From Nocardia donostiensis (lineage in GTDB: Bacteria > Actinomycetota > Actinomycetes > Mycobacteriales > Mycobacteriaceae), in the NCBI RefSeq assembly GCF_002081715.1, contig NZ_MUKP01000011.1, positions 92,625 through 156,624 on the forward strand: a stretch of DNA of 64,000 nt. Direction: 5' to 3'. This document shows positions 1 through 9,460 of this stretch, piece by piece (positions within the stretch are counted from its first letter, which is position 1; every line of letters starts with the position of its first letter). Below the pieces are notes generated by a model. That model saw nothing but the letters and a program-made list of their open reading frames with translations. It did not search any database and was not told the origin of the DNA. Position numbers and translations under genes: made by a program.

Positions 1-21
1 GGTTACCTCGAGAATTTGCGG

Positions 22-37
22 TGTGATCTATCTCATA
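22..37. promoter_or_regulatory. possible CRP/GlxR-type site upstream of rpfB
   Basis: TGTGA-N6-TCATA differs by one base from the TGTGA-N6-TCACA consensus of actinobacterial CRP proteins. It lies about 110 bases before the rpfB start, in a region that holds no gene. CRP control of another rpf gene is known in Mycobacterium tuberculosis; a role here is inference from one near match. Confidence 0.35.
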
Positions 38-91
38 ATCTATGCCGGGTTTGTTATCTACCTGCGGCGTCTATACCTGCGCGTAATGTGA

Positions 92-1282
<1,191 letters not shown>

Positions 1283-1330
1283 TCCCTCGGGCCCATCGAG
1301 GCGGAGGGGTTGCGGGGAGGTTGGTAGGTT

Positions 1331-2248
1331 TTGGCGGTGTCCGGAGTCGATGATGCTGCAGGTGCCGGGGCTGTTGATGTGGCGGCTGCCCGCGGGAAGG
1401 CCGCATTGCTCGGCCCTGCCGAGGTGCGGGCTTTGGCCGAGCAGTTGGGGGTGCGTCCGACCAAACAGCTGGGGCAGAACTTCGTGCACGACGCCAACAC
1501 AGTGCGCCGGATCGTCACCGCCGCCGGGGTGGGGCGCGCGGATACAGTGCTCGAGGTCGGACCTGGGCTCGGTTCGCTGACGTTGGCGCTGCTGGATGTG
1601 GTGGACCGGGTGATTGCCGTCGAAATCGACCCGGTGCTGGCCGGGCGCCTGCCGGAGACGGCAGCGCAGCGCGCGCCGGAACTGACCTCCCGCCTGAATG
1701 TGGTGCACGGTGACGCGCTGCGGGTGCGCGCGGCCGATCTGCCCGCTGTCCCGACCGCGCTGGTGGCGAACCTGCCCTACAACGTGGCGGTACCGGTACT
1801 ACTGCATCTGCTGGCCGAGTTCCCGAGTATCGCGACCACGTTGGTGATGGTGCAGGCCGAGGTCGCCGACCGGCTGTCGGCCGCTCCCGGTGGTCGGGTG
1901 TACGGGGTGCCGAGTGTCAAAGCGGGTTTCTTCGGCAGGGTGCGCCGGGCCGGGGCGGTGGGGCGTCAGGTGTTCTGGCCGGTGCCGCAGGTCGAATCGG
2001 GACTGGTGCGGATCGACCGCTTCACCGAATCGCCGTGGCCGGTCGACGACGACTATCGCCGCCGCGTCTTCGAGGTCATCGATGCCGCGTTCGCTCAGCG
2101 CCGCAAAACCCTGCGCGCCGCCCTGTCCGGCTGGGCGGGCTCGCCCGCCGAAGCTGAACGGCGCCTCACCGCCGCCGGTATCGCACCGACCGTTCGCGGG
2201 GAAACCCTCGACACGGCGGCGTTTGTCAGGCTCGCCGCGCAGGCGTGA
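1331..2248 (+). CDS. rsmA: 16S rRNA (adenine1518-N6/adenine1519-N6)-dimethyltransferase
   Basis: KsgA/RsmA dimethylates two adjacent adenines in the 3'-terminal hairpin of 16S rRNA, a late small-subunit maturation step; its loss usually gives kasugamycin resistance. The protein of about 305 residues shows the family N-terminal motif [11 protein letters not shown], the SAM-binding [10 protein letters not shown] and the catalytic NLPYNVA motif. The C-terminal helical domain is complete. The start may be TTG 1331 (GGGGAGG ten bases upstream) or GTG 1337 (TAGG eight bases upstream). It follows rpfB closely and probably shares its transcript. ispE, usually next, is separated here by an inserted copper chaperone gene on the other strand. 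Confidence 0.95.
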   Translation: MAVSGVDDAAGAGAVDVAAARGKAALLGPAEVRALAEQLGVRPTKQLGQNFVHDANTVRRIVTAAGVGRADTVLEVGPGLGSLTLALLDVVDRVIAVEIDPVLAGRLPETAAQRAPELTSRLNVVHGDALRVRAADLPAVPTALVANLPYNVAVPVLLHLLAEFPSIATTLVMVQAEVADRLSAAPGGRVYGVPSVKAGFFGRVRRAGAVGRQVFWPVPQVESGLVRIDRFTESPWPVDDDYRRRVFEVIDAAFAQRRKTLRAALSGWAGSPAEAERRLTAAGIAPTVRGETLDTAAFVRLAAQA

Positions 2249-2350
2249 GGATTCACCGCGGTAGCCGAGGTCGCTGCCGGACGTGAACCGACGCCGGACG
2301 CGGAGGTGGACCGATGATCCGCCCGCGATCGGCGTCGGCTCCGAACGGCC

Positions 2351-2557
2351 TCACTTGGCGAGTTCGTATCCGGCTTCGTCCACAGCTGCGGCGACGTCGG
2401 TATCGGCTACCGGTGCGGTGCTGTCGATCCGCACACGGCCGGAGGCGAGGTCGACGTCCACGCTGGTGACACCGTCGATCTTGCCGATTTCGGTTTTCAC
2501 CGAGTTGACGCAGTGTCCGCAGGTCATACCGGTAACGGTGTAGGTACTGGTGGACAT
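2351..2557 (-). CDS. heavy-metal-associated (CopZ-like) copper chaperone
   Basis: Small cytoplasmic metallochaperone of 68 residues with one HMA domain (beta-alpha-beta-beta-alpha-beta). The metal-binding GMTCGHC motif at residues 10-16 supplies the two cysteines that bind Cu(I). The ATG at 2557 is chosen because it follows a strong GAAGGAGT ribosome binding site and gives the usual family length; the longer upstream reading has no support. A CsoR-type palindrome lies just upstream. No copper ATPase or csoR gene is adjacent, so it would have to deliver copper to a CopA encoded elsewhere. Confidence 0.9.
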   Translation of the reverse strand: MSTSTYTVTGMTCGHCVNSVKTEIGKIDGVTSVDVDLASGRVRIDSTAPVADTDVAAAVDEAGYELAK

Positions 2558-2605
2558 GTCCGACTCCTTCGCTTCATACGGGCGGGGGGTATCCCGACGC
2601 GATTC

Positions 2606-2624
2606 AATATACCCCCTAGGGGTA
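2606..2624. promoter_or_regulatory. CsoR-type operator and -10 box of the copper chaperone gene
   Basis: The near-palindrome TACCCCCTAGGGGTA (2610-2624) resembles operators bound by copper-sensing CsoR repressors. On the minus strand it is directly followed by TATATT (2611-2606), a plausible -10 box, so the operator would cover the core promoter. The chaperone start codon lies about 50 bases further on. The motif is seen directly; CsoR control is inference. Confidence 0.6.
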
Positions 2625-3093
2625 ATCGTGCGCAAGTGGTGCAGCGTCCGAGCACGTCGTGGCTGCATCGCCCCCGCCATGGTCGGCGGTAACCGTGCCG
2701 GTCCTCGGGGCATCATGCGTTCCGAATGCGACGGCGACCCGGCTAGCGGTTGGATGCGGTCGGATATCCGGCTACGCCTGCGCCCAGCGACCGTCGCTTG
2801 ACCTCGGCGTGCGAAATTCGTTCCCGGCAACACCGTATGTCCGGGATTCGCGTGTTGTGGCCGGTCCGCAAGTCAGTGGCAGGTTCCCGCGCGCCGCGCC
2901 GCCGCCGCATCCACCGTATAGGCGTACCTCCGCCTTCGCTCCGGCCATGCGCTCTTCTGTGTGCCTCTCGCATTTGCGTGGCTGTGTGTGGTCTGCCTGG
3001 CTGCCGCCTTTGCTCTGGGTGTGCGGCGTGCGTACCTGCGTCTTTGCTGCGGCCGTGCACAGGCTGCGGGCGAGCTTCGCTCGGCTGTGCCGT
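2625..3093. other. intergenic stretch upstream of ispE, no gene recognised
   Basis: About 470 bases with open frames on both strands, none with a recognisable protein, codon bias or ribosome binding site. Near its right end a nested inverted repeat, GCACAG (3057-3062) with CTGTGC (3085-3090) enclosing CGAGC-ttc-GCTCG (3071-3083), sits immediately before the ispE -10 box. It could be a terminator or a cruciform-forming element. Otherwise I see nothing definable. Confidence 0.4.
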
Positions 3094-3099
3094 TAGGCT
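3094..3099 (+). promoter_or_regulatory. leaderless -10 box for ispE
   Basis: TAGGCT is followed by eight bases and then the GTG start codon of ispE, with no ribosome binding site. This spacing would put the transcription start at or next to the G of the start codon. Confidence 0.55.
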
Positions 3100-3107
3100 T
3101 GAATACT

Positions 3108-4085
3108 GTGCTGTCCGTAGTGCCCAGTCCCGTAACCGTGCGGGCGCCGTCGAAGGTCAACCTCCACCTCGGAGTAGGTGATCTCCGCTCGGACGGATAC
3201 CACGATCTCACCACCGTTTTCCAGGCGCTTTCCCTCACCGACGATCTGGAGCTCGCCCCGGCGGCATCGCTGACCGTGCGGGTCACCGGGGAGTCGGCGG
3301 CCGAAGTACCCACCGACCGCACCAACCTCGTGTGGCAGGCCGCGGTGCGTCTGGCCCACCTGGGCGGGCGGGCTCCGCTGGTGGAGATCACCATCAACAA
3401 AGGGATTCCGGTGGCGGGCGGTATGGCGGGCGGCAGCGCTGATGCCGCCGCCGCGCTCGTCGGCCTCAACGAGCTGTGGGAGCTCGGCCTCAATCGCGAC
3501 GATCTCGCCACCATCGCCGCCGAACTCGGCAGCGATGTCCCGTTCTCGCTGCACGGCGGCACCGCGCTCGGAACCGGCCGCGGCGAACACCTGCTTCCGG
3601 TGTTGTCGCGCAGCACCTTTCACTGGGTGCTTGCGCTGGCCAAAGGCGGACTGTCCACCCCGGCCGTGTACACCGAGCTGGACCGGCTGCGGGCGTACGG
3701 CAACCCACCGCGGCTGGGCGAACCGCAGCAGCTGATGCAGGCACTGGCCTCCGGCGACCCGAAACAACTGGCGCCCCTGCTGGGCAACGACCTGCAGGCG
3801 GCCGCCCTGTCACTGAAACCGGAGCTGCGCCGCACCCTGCGCGCGGGCGTGACTGCGGGCGCGCTGGCCGGACTGGTCTCCGGTTCCGGACCGACCTGTG
3901 CGTTCCTGTGCGAATCGGCCGACGCGGCAGTCGCGGTGGCGGCCGAACTCGCCGGAGCCGGAGTCAGCCGCAGCGTACGCACCGCGACCGGCCCTGTACC
4001 CGGCGCGCGTATCCTGGGGAGCCCCGGCCCCGAAGGGCCTACCGCACGTTCCGAGGGACCCCAGCCCGGCAAGCGCGGTTCGTAA
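3108..4085 (+). CDS. ispE: 4-diphosphocytidyl-2-C-methyl-D-erythritol kinase
   Basis: GHMP-family kinase of the MEP isoprenoid pathway; it phosphorylates CDP-methylerythritol at the 2-hydroxyl using ATP. Starting from GTG 3108 the protein has 325 residues. Visible motifs are APSKVNLHL at the N-terminus, the ATP-binding P-loop [15 protein letters not shown] near residue 105 and the C-terminal glycine-rich SGSGPTCA. The start is set by family alignment and the leaderless-type promoter just upstream. The last 20-25 residues (after about position 300) are Pro/Gly/Arg-rich, go beyond the conserved fold and are encoded by the first units of a degenerate tandem repeat that continues downstream, so the C-terminus seems to have been extended by that repeat. 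Confidence 0.93.
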   Translation: MLSVVPSPVTVRAPSKVNLHLGVGDLRSDGYHDLTTVFQALSLTDDLELAPAASLTVRVTGESAAEVPTDRTNLVWQAAVRLAHLGGRAPLVEITINKGIPVAGGMAGGSADAAAALVGLNELWELGLNRDDLATIAAELGSDVPFSLHGGTALGTGRGEHLLPVLSRSTFHWVLALAKGGLSTPAVYTELDRLRAYGNPPRLGEPQQLMQALASGDPKQLAPLLGNDLQAAALSLKPELRRTLRAGVTAGALAGLVSGSGPTCAFLCESADAAVAVAAELAGAGVSRSVRTATGPVPGARILGSPGPEGPTARSEGPQPGKRGS

Positions 4086-4220
4086 CACAGCATGGCGGGC
4101 ACGGTTCGTGGCACAAGCCGGCGTCCGGCAAGCGCGGTTCGTGGTGAGCCCGGCGGGCGCGGTGCGTATCGCAGCTCAACAAGCGCGGTTCTGGCGCGGT
4201 CCGGCAAACGCGGGGTCGTG
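4042..4220 (+). repeat. degenerate 25-26 bp tandem repeat at the 3' end of ispE
   Basis: A core resembling AAGCGCGGTTCGT recurs at 4071, 4097, 4130, 4155, 4181 and 4206, with a weaker copy near 4042. Spacing is 25-26 bases except one step of 33. Copies are 70-100 percent alike in the core. The first units lie inside ispE and the rest fill the gap before the ABC-F gene. There is no coding evidence in the gap. Confidence 0.7.
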
Positions 4221-4307
4221 ACACAGCCGCGGGCTCACTGGATTCCCGTCGGTACGCTGGCCTGGGGCGCGCTGTTTTTTGCGCGGCTAGCAGCAACGGA
4301 AGGATTC

Positions 4308-6146
4308 ATGGCCAACCTGATCAACCTCGAGCAGGTCAGTAAGAGTTTCGGGATCACACCGCTGCTGGACGCGGTGTCGCTGGGGGTGCACGAAGGCGAA
4401 CGTATCGGGGTGGTCGGCCTCAACGGCGGCGGTAAAACCACCCTGCTCGAGGTGCTGACCGGTATCGAGGAACCCGACAGTGGCCGGGTGAGCAGGCTGG
4501 GTGGGCTGCGGATGGCAGTGGTGACCCAGCGCGGCACGCTGCCCGCGGACGCGACCGTCGGCTCCGTGGTGCTCGCCGGCCTGGCCGAGGACACACTCGA
4601 CGGGGATCTCGCCGAACACGAATGGGCCGCCAACCCGCGTATCCGTTCGGTTCTGGAAGGGATCGGTATCGCCGAACTCGGCCTCGACACCCCGGTCACC
4701 AACCTGTCCGGTGGCGAACGCCGCCGGGTTGCGCTGGCCGCCGCGCTGGTCAGGGAACTCGATCTGCTGGTGCTCGACGAGCCGACCAACCACCTCGACG
4801 TGGAAGGTGTGCAGTGGCTGGCCGGGCATCTGCTGGCGCGCCGCAGTGCCCTGGTTGTGGTCACCCACGACCGCTGGTTCCTCGACACCGTCGCCACCCG
4901 CACCTGGGAGGTTGTGGGCGGCAAGGTGGAAACCTATGAGGGCGGGTACGGCGACTGGATCTTCGCCCGCGCCGAACGGGCCAGGCAAGCCGACGCCTCC
5001 GAGGCGCGGCGGCGCAATCTGGCGCGCAAAGAACTGGCCTGGCTGCGGCGCGGCCCACAGGCGCGCACCTCCAAACCGCGTTATCGGGTGGAGGCCGCCG
5101 AGGCGCTGATCGCCGATGTGCCGCCGCCCCGCGATACCGTCTCGCTCGCCGCGTTCGCCCGTAAACGGCTGGGCCGGGTGGTGGTCGAACTCGAAGACGC
5201 CACGTTGACCACGCCGGACGGCCGCGAACTCGTGCACGAGCTGACCTGGCGGCTGGCGCCAGGGGAACGGGTCGGCCTGGTCGGGGTGAACGGCTCGGGT
5301 AAGACCACGCTGCTGCGTGCCCTCGCCGGCGACGTCGCTCCGGTCACCGGCACACGGGTGCAGGGACAGACCGTCCGCATCGGCTGGCTGCGGCAGGAAC
5401 TCGACGATCTGCCCACCGATATGCGGGTGCTGGAGGCGGTCCAGCAGGTCGCCATGCGGATCACGCTGGGCGACGGCAGCAAAGTGGGCACCGAGATCTC
5501 GGCCGGGCAGCTGGCCGAGAGGCTCGGTTTCAGCCCGGCCCGGCAGCGCACCCCGGTGCGTGATCTGTCCGGCGGGGAGCGGCGCAGGTTGCAGCTCACC
5601 CGCATCCTGATGGCGGAACCGAATGTGCTGCTGCTGGACGAGCCGACCAACGATCTGGATATCGACACCCTGCAGCAGTTGGAAGACCTGCTGGACAGTT
5701 GGGCGGGTACCCTTGTGGTGATCAGTCACGACCGCTATCTGATCGAGCGGATCTGCGATTCGACCTGGGCGCTGTTCGGCGACGGGAAGCTCACCAACCT
5801 CCCGGGCGGTATCGAGGAATACCTGCGTCGTCGCGCCGAAACCGCAGGCAGGGAGGCTGACGCCCCGAAGGGCTCGGCGGCGAAATCGGCCGCAGCGAAG
5901 CAGGCAGTACCGCAGTCCGAGCCGGTGACCGACGCAGCCGCCTACCGCGCCGCCCGCAAGGAACTGAGCAAGCTGGAACGGTCCATCGACAAACTCACCG
6001 AGCAGGAGGAACGGCTGCACGCCGCGCTCGCCGACGCCGCGACCGACCCGGAGCGGCTGGTCACCCTCGGCACGGAACTCAAACAGGTGCTGGCCCAGAA
6101 GGAAACCGCCGAGGAACGCTGGCTCGAACTCGCCGAAGAGGTCTGA
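4308..6146 (+). CDS. ABC-F family ATPase, Uup-like
   Basis: Soluble twin-ATPase protein of the ABC-F group, whose members act on ribosomes rather than in transport. The 612 residues contain two nucleotide-binding domains: Walker A GLNGGGKTT near residue 40 and GVNGSGKTT near 330, signature LSGGERRR in both halves, and Walker B LLDEPTN in both halves. A basic linker lies around 230-270. The C-terminal 90 residues form a charged Ala/Lys/Glu-rich coiled coil, as in Uup. The start ATG 4308 follows GGAAGG at proper spacing; the upstream frame is repeat sequence. It ends 13 bases before a convergent gene. A role in translation or antibiotic protection is family inference. Confidence 0.88.
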   Translation: MANLINLEQVSKSFGITPLLDAVSLGVHEGERIGVVGLNGGGKTTLLEVLTGIEEPDSGRVSRLGGLRMAVVTQRGTLPADATVGSVVLAGLAEDTLDGDLAEHEWAANPRIRSVLEGIGIAELGLDTPVTNLSGGERRRVALAAALVRELDLLVLDEPTNHLDVEGVQWLAGHLLARRSALVVVTHDRWFLDTVATRTWEVVGGKVETYEGGYGDWIFARAERARQADASEARRRNLARKELAWLRRGPQARTSKPRYRVEAAEALIADVPPPRDTVSLAAFARKRLGRVVVELEDATLTTPDGRELVHELTWRLAPGERVGLVGVNGSGKTTLLRALAGDVAPVTGTRVQGQTVRIGWLRQELDDLPTDMRVLEAVQQVAMRITLGDGSKVGTEISAGQLAERLGFSPARQRTPVRDLSGGERRRLQLTRILMAEPNVLLLDEPTNDLDIDTLQQLEDLLDSWAGTLVVISHDRYLIERICDSTWALFGDGKLTNLPGGIEEYLRRRAETAGREADAPKGSAAKSAAAKQAVPQSEPVTDAAAYRAARKELSKLERSIDKLTEQEERLHAALADAATDPERLVTLGTELKQVLAQKETAEERWLELAEEV

Positions 6147-6159
6147 ACGCGCCCCCGGC

Positions 6160-6960
6160 TCAGTCCCATTCTGCTGTCGGCCCCTCCTCCGGCACGGGCA
6201 GGCAAGCCCGGGCGAAATCCGCGCCGAAGTCGGTGAGCTCGATATCGCGGTAGTACAACGTGGTGTGTAATTCCGGCCGGTCGCGCACCGATGCCTGCGC
6301 CTCCAGCGGTTGATAACGCTCCGGGTCCCCCACCGGGTTCTCGGTGATATCGATCAGGCCGAGGCGGCGCAGGTTCGCCAGATAATGCTGGGTGCGGTCC
6401 GGGGACCGTAATCCGGCGTGCTCCCCGAGGAGCGTGATACCGGTTTCGGCGTGCTCTGCGTGGGGGTCGCGGGTGCGTTCATCGGGTATCTCGAGATACG
6501 GCTGCGGGCCGTTCAGGTGCAGCAGCCGCAGGATTCGTGTTTCATCGGAGGTCAGCGCGGCTGAGATCCCGGCGAATCCGGGGGTTTCGGCGCTGAGTCC
6601 GGTCACCGGCTCCGCTTGCAGCCCGAGCGCCCGGCGCAGGGCGTCACGGACCTCGCCGGCGGCCGCAGCGCGTATCTCACTCGGCGGCACCCCCGCCATG
6701 CTTTGCCGCATGATGGACCCGGTCACTTCGAGCGCGGTCCCGACACCCCAGCGTGCCGCGCCCGACATCGCCGTCCAGGCCGCTCCGGCCAATCCGGTGG
6801 CGGCGCGTACCGTCGTCGCCGGAGTCAGCGGCGGGCGCGGGCCGGTCCGGCCGCGTCGCGTGTTTTCCTCCGGCGGCACCTCCCGGCCCAGCGGCGTCAT
6901 CGGCGTTTCGGCAGCGCTGCCGTCCGCGCTGTGCGGCTCAGGGGGTAGTTCAGTGGGCAT
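6160..6960 (-). CDS. Abi-alpha (DUF4393)-like protein, first paralogue
   Basis: Protein of 266 residues with a Pro/Glu-rich N-terminus, a middle segment of small residues and a C-terminal domain of about 160 residues resembling the Abi-alpha/DUF4393 family. The motifs DETRILRLLHLNGPQP, the paired YLANLRRLGLI and the terminal LTDFGADFARACLP are closely matched in the second paralogue at 8503-9378. Its ATG lies three bases after the stop of the DUF445 gene, so the two are probably translationally coupled. The family name comes from a plasmid abortive-infection protein, but an antiphage function is not shown for actinobacterial members. Nothing catalytic is visible. Confidence 0.7.
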   Translation of the reverse strand: MPTELPPEPHSADGSAAETPMTPLGREVPPEENTRRGRTGPRPPLTPATTVRAATGLAGAAWTAMSGAARWGVGTALEVTGSIMRQSMAGVPPSEIRAAAAGEVRDALRRALGLQAEPVTGLSAETPGFAGISAALTSDETRILRLLHLNGPQPYLEIPDERTRDPHAEHAETGITLLGEHAGLRSPDRTQHYLANLRRLGLIDITENPVGDPERYQPLEAQASVRDRPELHTTLYYRDIELTDFGADFARACLPVPEEGPTAEWD

Positions 6961-6963
6961 CGG

Positions 6964-8286
6964 TCACAGCCATGTCGTCGCTACTCCTGTCCCGAAGACC
7001 AGAATGTGAGCGTATCCGGCGAAGAGTCCGAGCACACCGCCATGGACGAAAAGCAGCCATTCGTCCTGTTTGATGGCAGAGCGCAGCATATCGACGAAAT
7101 CGTCCGGTGACAGCGCGGCCATCTGTTTGGCGATATAGCCGCTGATCTGCTTGCCCTGCCGGACGTTGAAATCGGGGTCGGCGAAGGCGATCGGGGCGAT
7201 AGCCATCGCCTCATTGGTCAGCGTGGCCTGCAGCGAGTGGTACTCGCGGTTGCCGAGCATGAATTTCACCGCGCCGCGGGCCCGGCCGAGCGCCCGGTCG
7301 GCGGCCGGGCGCAGGGTGTCCTCCAGCATCTGCAGGGTGCGGTCCGAGCGCGGGCCGTTGAGCAGTTCGTCGCCGATATTGGCCACGGTCATCACCTGGG
7401 TCGACACCAGCTCGGCGTAGCCCTCGGTGATCTCGGGCTGCCGTTTGATCAGCAGACCTTGCCGCCACGGACACCACCACTTCGGATAGGCCGGGGCGAA
7501 GATCATGTTCAGACCGACCCAGTTGACCACCCAGCCGATGACCACCCCGCCGATCGGCAGCACGGCCAGCGTCGGCCATCCGGTCAGATGCAGGATCGCG
7601 ACCAGCACAACACCCATAGGCGCGCCGAAATAGAAGCCGAAATTCTGCATGAACCGCAGCTCTTTGGCGCCGAGTACCTGGAACAGCTGGTTGAGCAGCT
7701 GCGGGCGGGCCTGGAAGTAGCGGATGACCATCTGCTTGACATCGAGCAGCTGATCGATATTGGCGCCGAGTTCCTCGGTGAGTTCCCGCAGGATGTCCGG
7801 CAGCTGCTGGCGCACCCTGGCATGCACCATCTCACGCACCTGGATGGGCAGGTTGTACCAGAGCTGAGGGTGCTCGCGGCGCAGGAGGTCTTCGACGATA
7901 TCGCGGATCTGGGTGTCGGCGATCACCGTCAGATGTTCGGCGAGGGCGTCGGGTTCGAGCTCGCGGTAGAAGTCGGCGACGCTGCCCAGTTTCGACAGCC
8001 CTTTATCGACGGCGATGCTGGCCATCTTGTCCGCCCGCGACGGGACGATGCCCTGCCAGCCGAACCGGCCGTCGTAGCTGAGCAGCGGCAGCACCTGGAT
8101 GCGTTTGGGCAGATACGGGTAGAGCGTGCGCAGCCCGGGCACCTGGACACCATGGAAACCGATCGGCCGGAACAGCATCAACACGCCGGTCCAGTTGGTG
8201 ATGTAGCCGATGACACCGGTGAACAACGGGATGGTCAGCAACTCCAGGAGGATTGTCGGGTGGACCCCGAACAGACTCTCCAACAC
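6964..8286 (-). CDS. DUF445 family membrane protein
   Basis: Integral membrane protein of 440 residues. Hydrophobic segments lie at about 10-34 and 220-262, and one at the C-terminus (about 415-435), with a long amphipathic middle. The two main membrane regions carry related motifs, TNWTGVLMLFRP and VNWVGLNMIFAP, which suggests an internal duplication, typical of DUF445. The start is GTG 8286, preceded by AGGAGGG at good spacing. It is cotranscribed with the Abi-alpha-like gene downstream and diverges from a second Abi-alpha-like gene. The molecular function of DUF445 is unknown. Confidence 0.82.
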   Translation of the reverse strand: MLESLFGVHPTILLELLTIPLFTGVIGYITNWTGVLMLFRPIGFHGVQVPGLRTLYPYLPKRIQVLPLLSYDGRFGWQGIVPSRADKMASIAVDKGLSKLGSVADFYRELEPDALAEHLTVIADTQIRDIVEDLLRREHPQLWYNLPIQVREMVHARVRQQLPDILRELTEELGANIDQLLDVKQMVIRYFQARPQLLNQLFQVLGAKELRFMQNFGFYFGAPMGVVLVAILHLTGWPTLAVLPIGGVVIGWVVNWVGLNMIFAPAYPKWWCPWRQGLLIKRQPEITEGYAELVSTQVMTVANIGDELLNGPRSDRTLQMLEDTLRPAADRALGRARGAVKFMLGNREYHSLQATLTNEAMAIAPIAFADPDFNVRQGKQISGYIAKQMAALSPDDFVDMLRSAIKQDEWLLFVHGGVLGLFAGYAHILVFGTGVATTWL

Positions 8287-8425
8287 CCTGTCACCCTCCT
8301 GCCCCCGATGGTCGCCGCCACACCGGCACCTCAAATTAGCACCACGTCAGTAGCGTGGCCGACAGTGCCGCCAGAGTGTGCCACAGCACAGGTAGGGTTC
8401 GCAGACGTCGGCGCGACACACAACC

Positions 8426-8445
8426 GATCACGATCGATCGTGATC
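8426..8445. promoter_or_regulatory. perfect 20-bp palindrome between divergent genes
   Basis: GATCACGATC followed directly by its reverse complement GATCGTGATC forms a 20-base perfect palindrome without spacer. It lies between the divergent DUF445 gene (start 8286) and the second Abi-alpha-like gene (start 8503), roughly 60 bases before the latter. Position and symmetry fit a dimeric repressor operator; a regulator gene is not adjacent. A cruciform or methylation-related role is also possible. Confidence 0.6.
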
Positions 8446-8502
8446 AGTGGACAATAATTCGGTGGGCGGGACTCGTTCACCTGGGCGATATCGGAGTAGG
8501 AC

Positions 8503-9378
8503 GTGGCAGACGACAGGACCGGACAGGATGTGACCCGGGCCGGTTCCCGCGCTGTGGAACGCAGCTCGGATGTCGAGCAGCGACAGATCAGCAACGAGGC
8601 GCGGCTGATTCGCGGCGTGTTCCGGGCGGCGGGGCTGGCGGCGGGCACCGTGGTGCGCGGCGGTCAGTGGGCGGTCAACACCTCCTACGAGATGACCAGA
8701 GAGATCACCCAGGCCGCCCTCGACGGTGAATCCTCGGCCGAGATCGCCGAGCGCACCGGTAACGCCCTGCGGTCGATCGCGCGCAGTGCGCTCGGCGTCA
8801 CCGAGGGGTCGGTGCGCGAGATCGTCAGCTATGTGCCGACTTCCCAGGCCCCACCACAGCAGGGTATCGCGATGGGGTCGTATCTGCGGTCGGCGAGTGT
8901 GGCGGAGCTACGCCACCGCGGCGATGCGCTGCTGGCCCGCTCGGCTGATGTGTACTTCACCGAGGAGGTGCACCCCGCCTATGACCGCATCCTGGACGAG
9001 CTGGCCCCCGACGAGGCGCGCATCCTGCGGTTCATGGCGCTCAACGGTCCGCAGCCGTCGGTGGATGTGCGCACCAATCGGCCGCTGGGCATCGGCTCGG
9101 AGCTGGTGGCAGGCGATCTGACCTCCGTACCGGAGCAGGCAGGGGTGCGGTACCCGGACCGGGCCCGTTCCTATCTGATCAACCTCAACCGGCTTGGCCT
9201 CACCCGTAACTCCGACGACCCGGTGGTGCTGAGCCGGTACATGGTGCTCGAGGTGCAGCCGGTGGTCGAGGCCGCGTTGAAACAGGCGGGCCGCGCGCCG
9301 AAAATCGTCCGCAAAAGCTTGCGCCTGACCGAATTCGGTGCTGATTTCTGCCAGACCTGCTTCACCCTCGGCGGGTGA
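8503..9378 (+). CDS. Abi-alpha (DUF4393)-like protein, second paralogue
   Basis: Protein of 291 residues, paralogous to the gene at 6160-6960. Shared elements are the small-residue-rich central helix, the APDEARILRFMALNGPQP motif, an aromatic segment ending in YLINLNRLGLT, and the terminal LTEFGADFCQTCF. The N-terminal 40 residues are polar and variable. GTG 8503 follows GGAGTAGG at suitable spacing. It is transcribed away from the DUF445/Abi-alpha pair across a gap containing a perfect palindrome. Whether the two paralogues interact with each other or with DUF445 is unknown; defence is only suggested by the family name. Confidence 0.7.
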   Translation: MADDRTGQDVTRAGSRAVERSSDVEQRQISNEARLIRGVFRAAGLAAGTVVRGGQWAVNTSYEMTREITQAALDGESSAEIAERTGNALRSIARSALGVTEGSVREIVSYVPTSQAPPQQGIAMGSYLRSASVAELRHRGDALLARSADVYFTEEVHPAYDRILDELAPDEARILRFMALNGPQPSVDVRTNRPLGIGSELVAGDLTSVPEQAGVRYPDRARSYLINLNRLGLTRNSDDPVVLSRYMVLEVQPVVEAALKQAGRAPKIVRKSLRLTEFGADFCQTCFTLGG

Positions 9379-9460
9379 GAATGCGCTCCCGGTTGGTCGC
9401 GATCTGATACAGATCTGGTCAACCTCGCTATACCGCCGATTTCGGTGGGATCGTGGAGAT

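Noticed and set aside
2659..3107. Overlapping frames on both strands upstream of ispE
   Set aside because: No recognisable domains, no ribosome binding sites, and no consistent third-position GC pattern.
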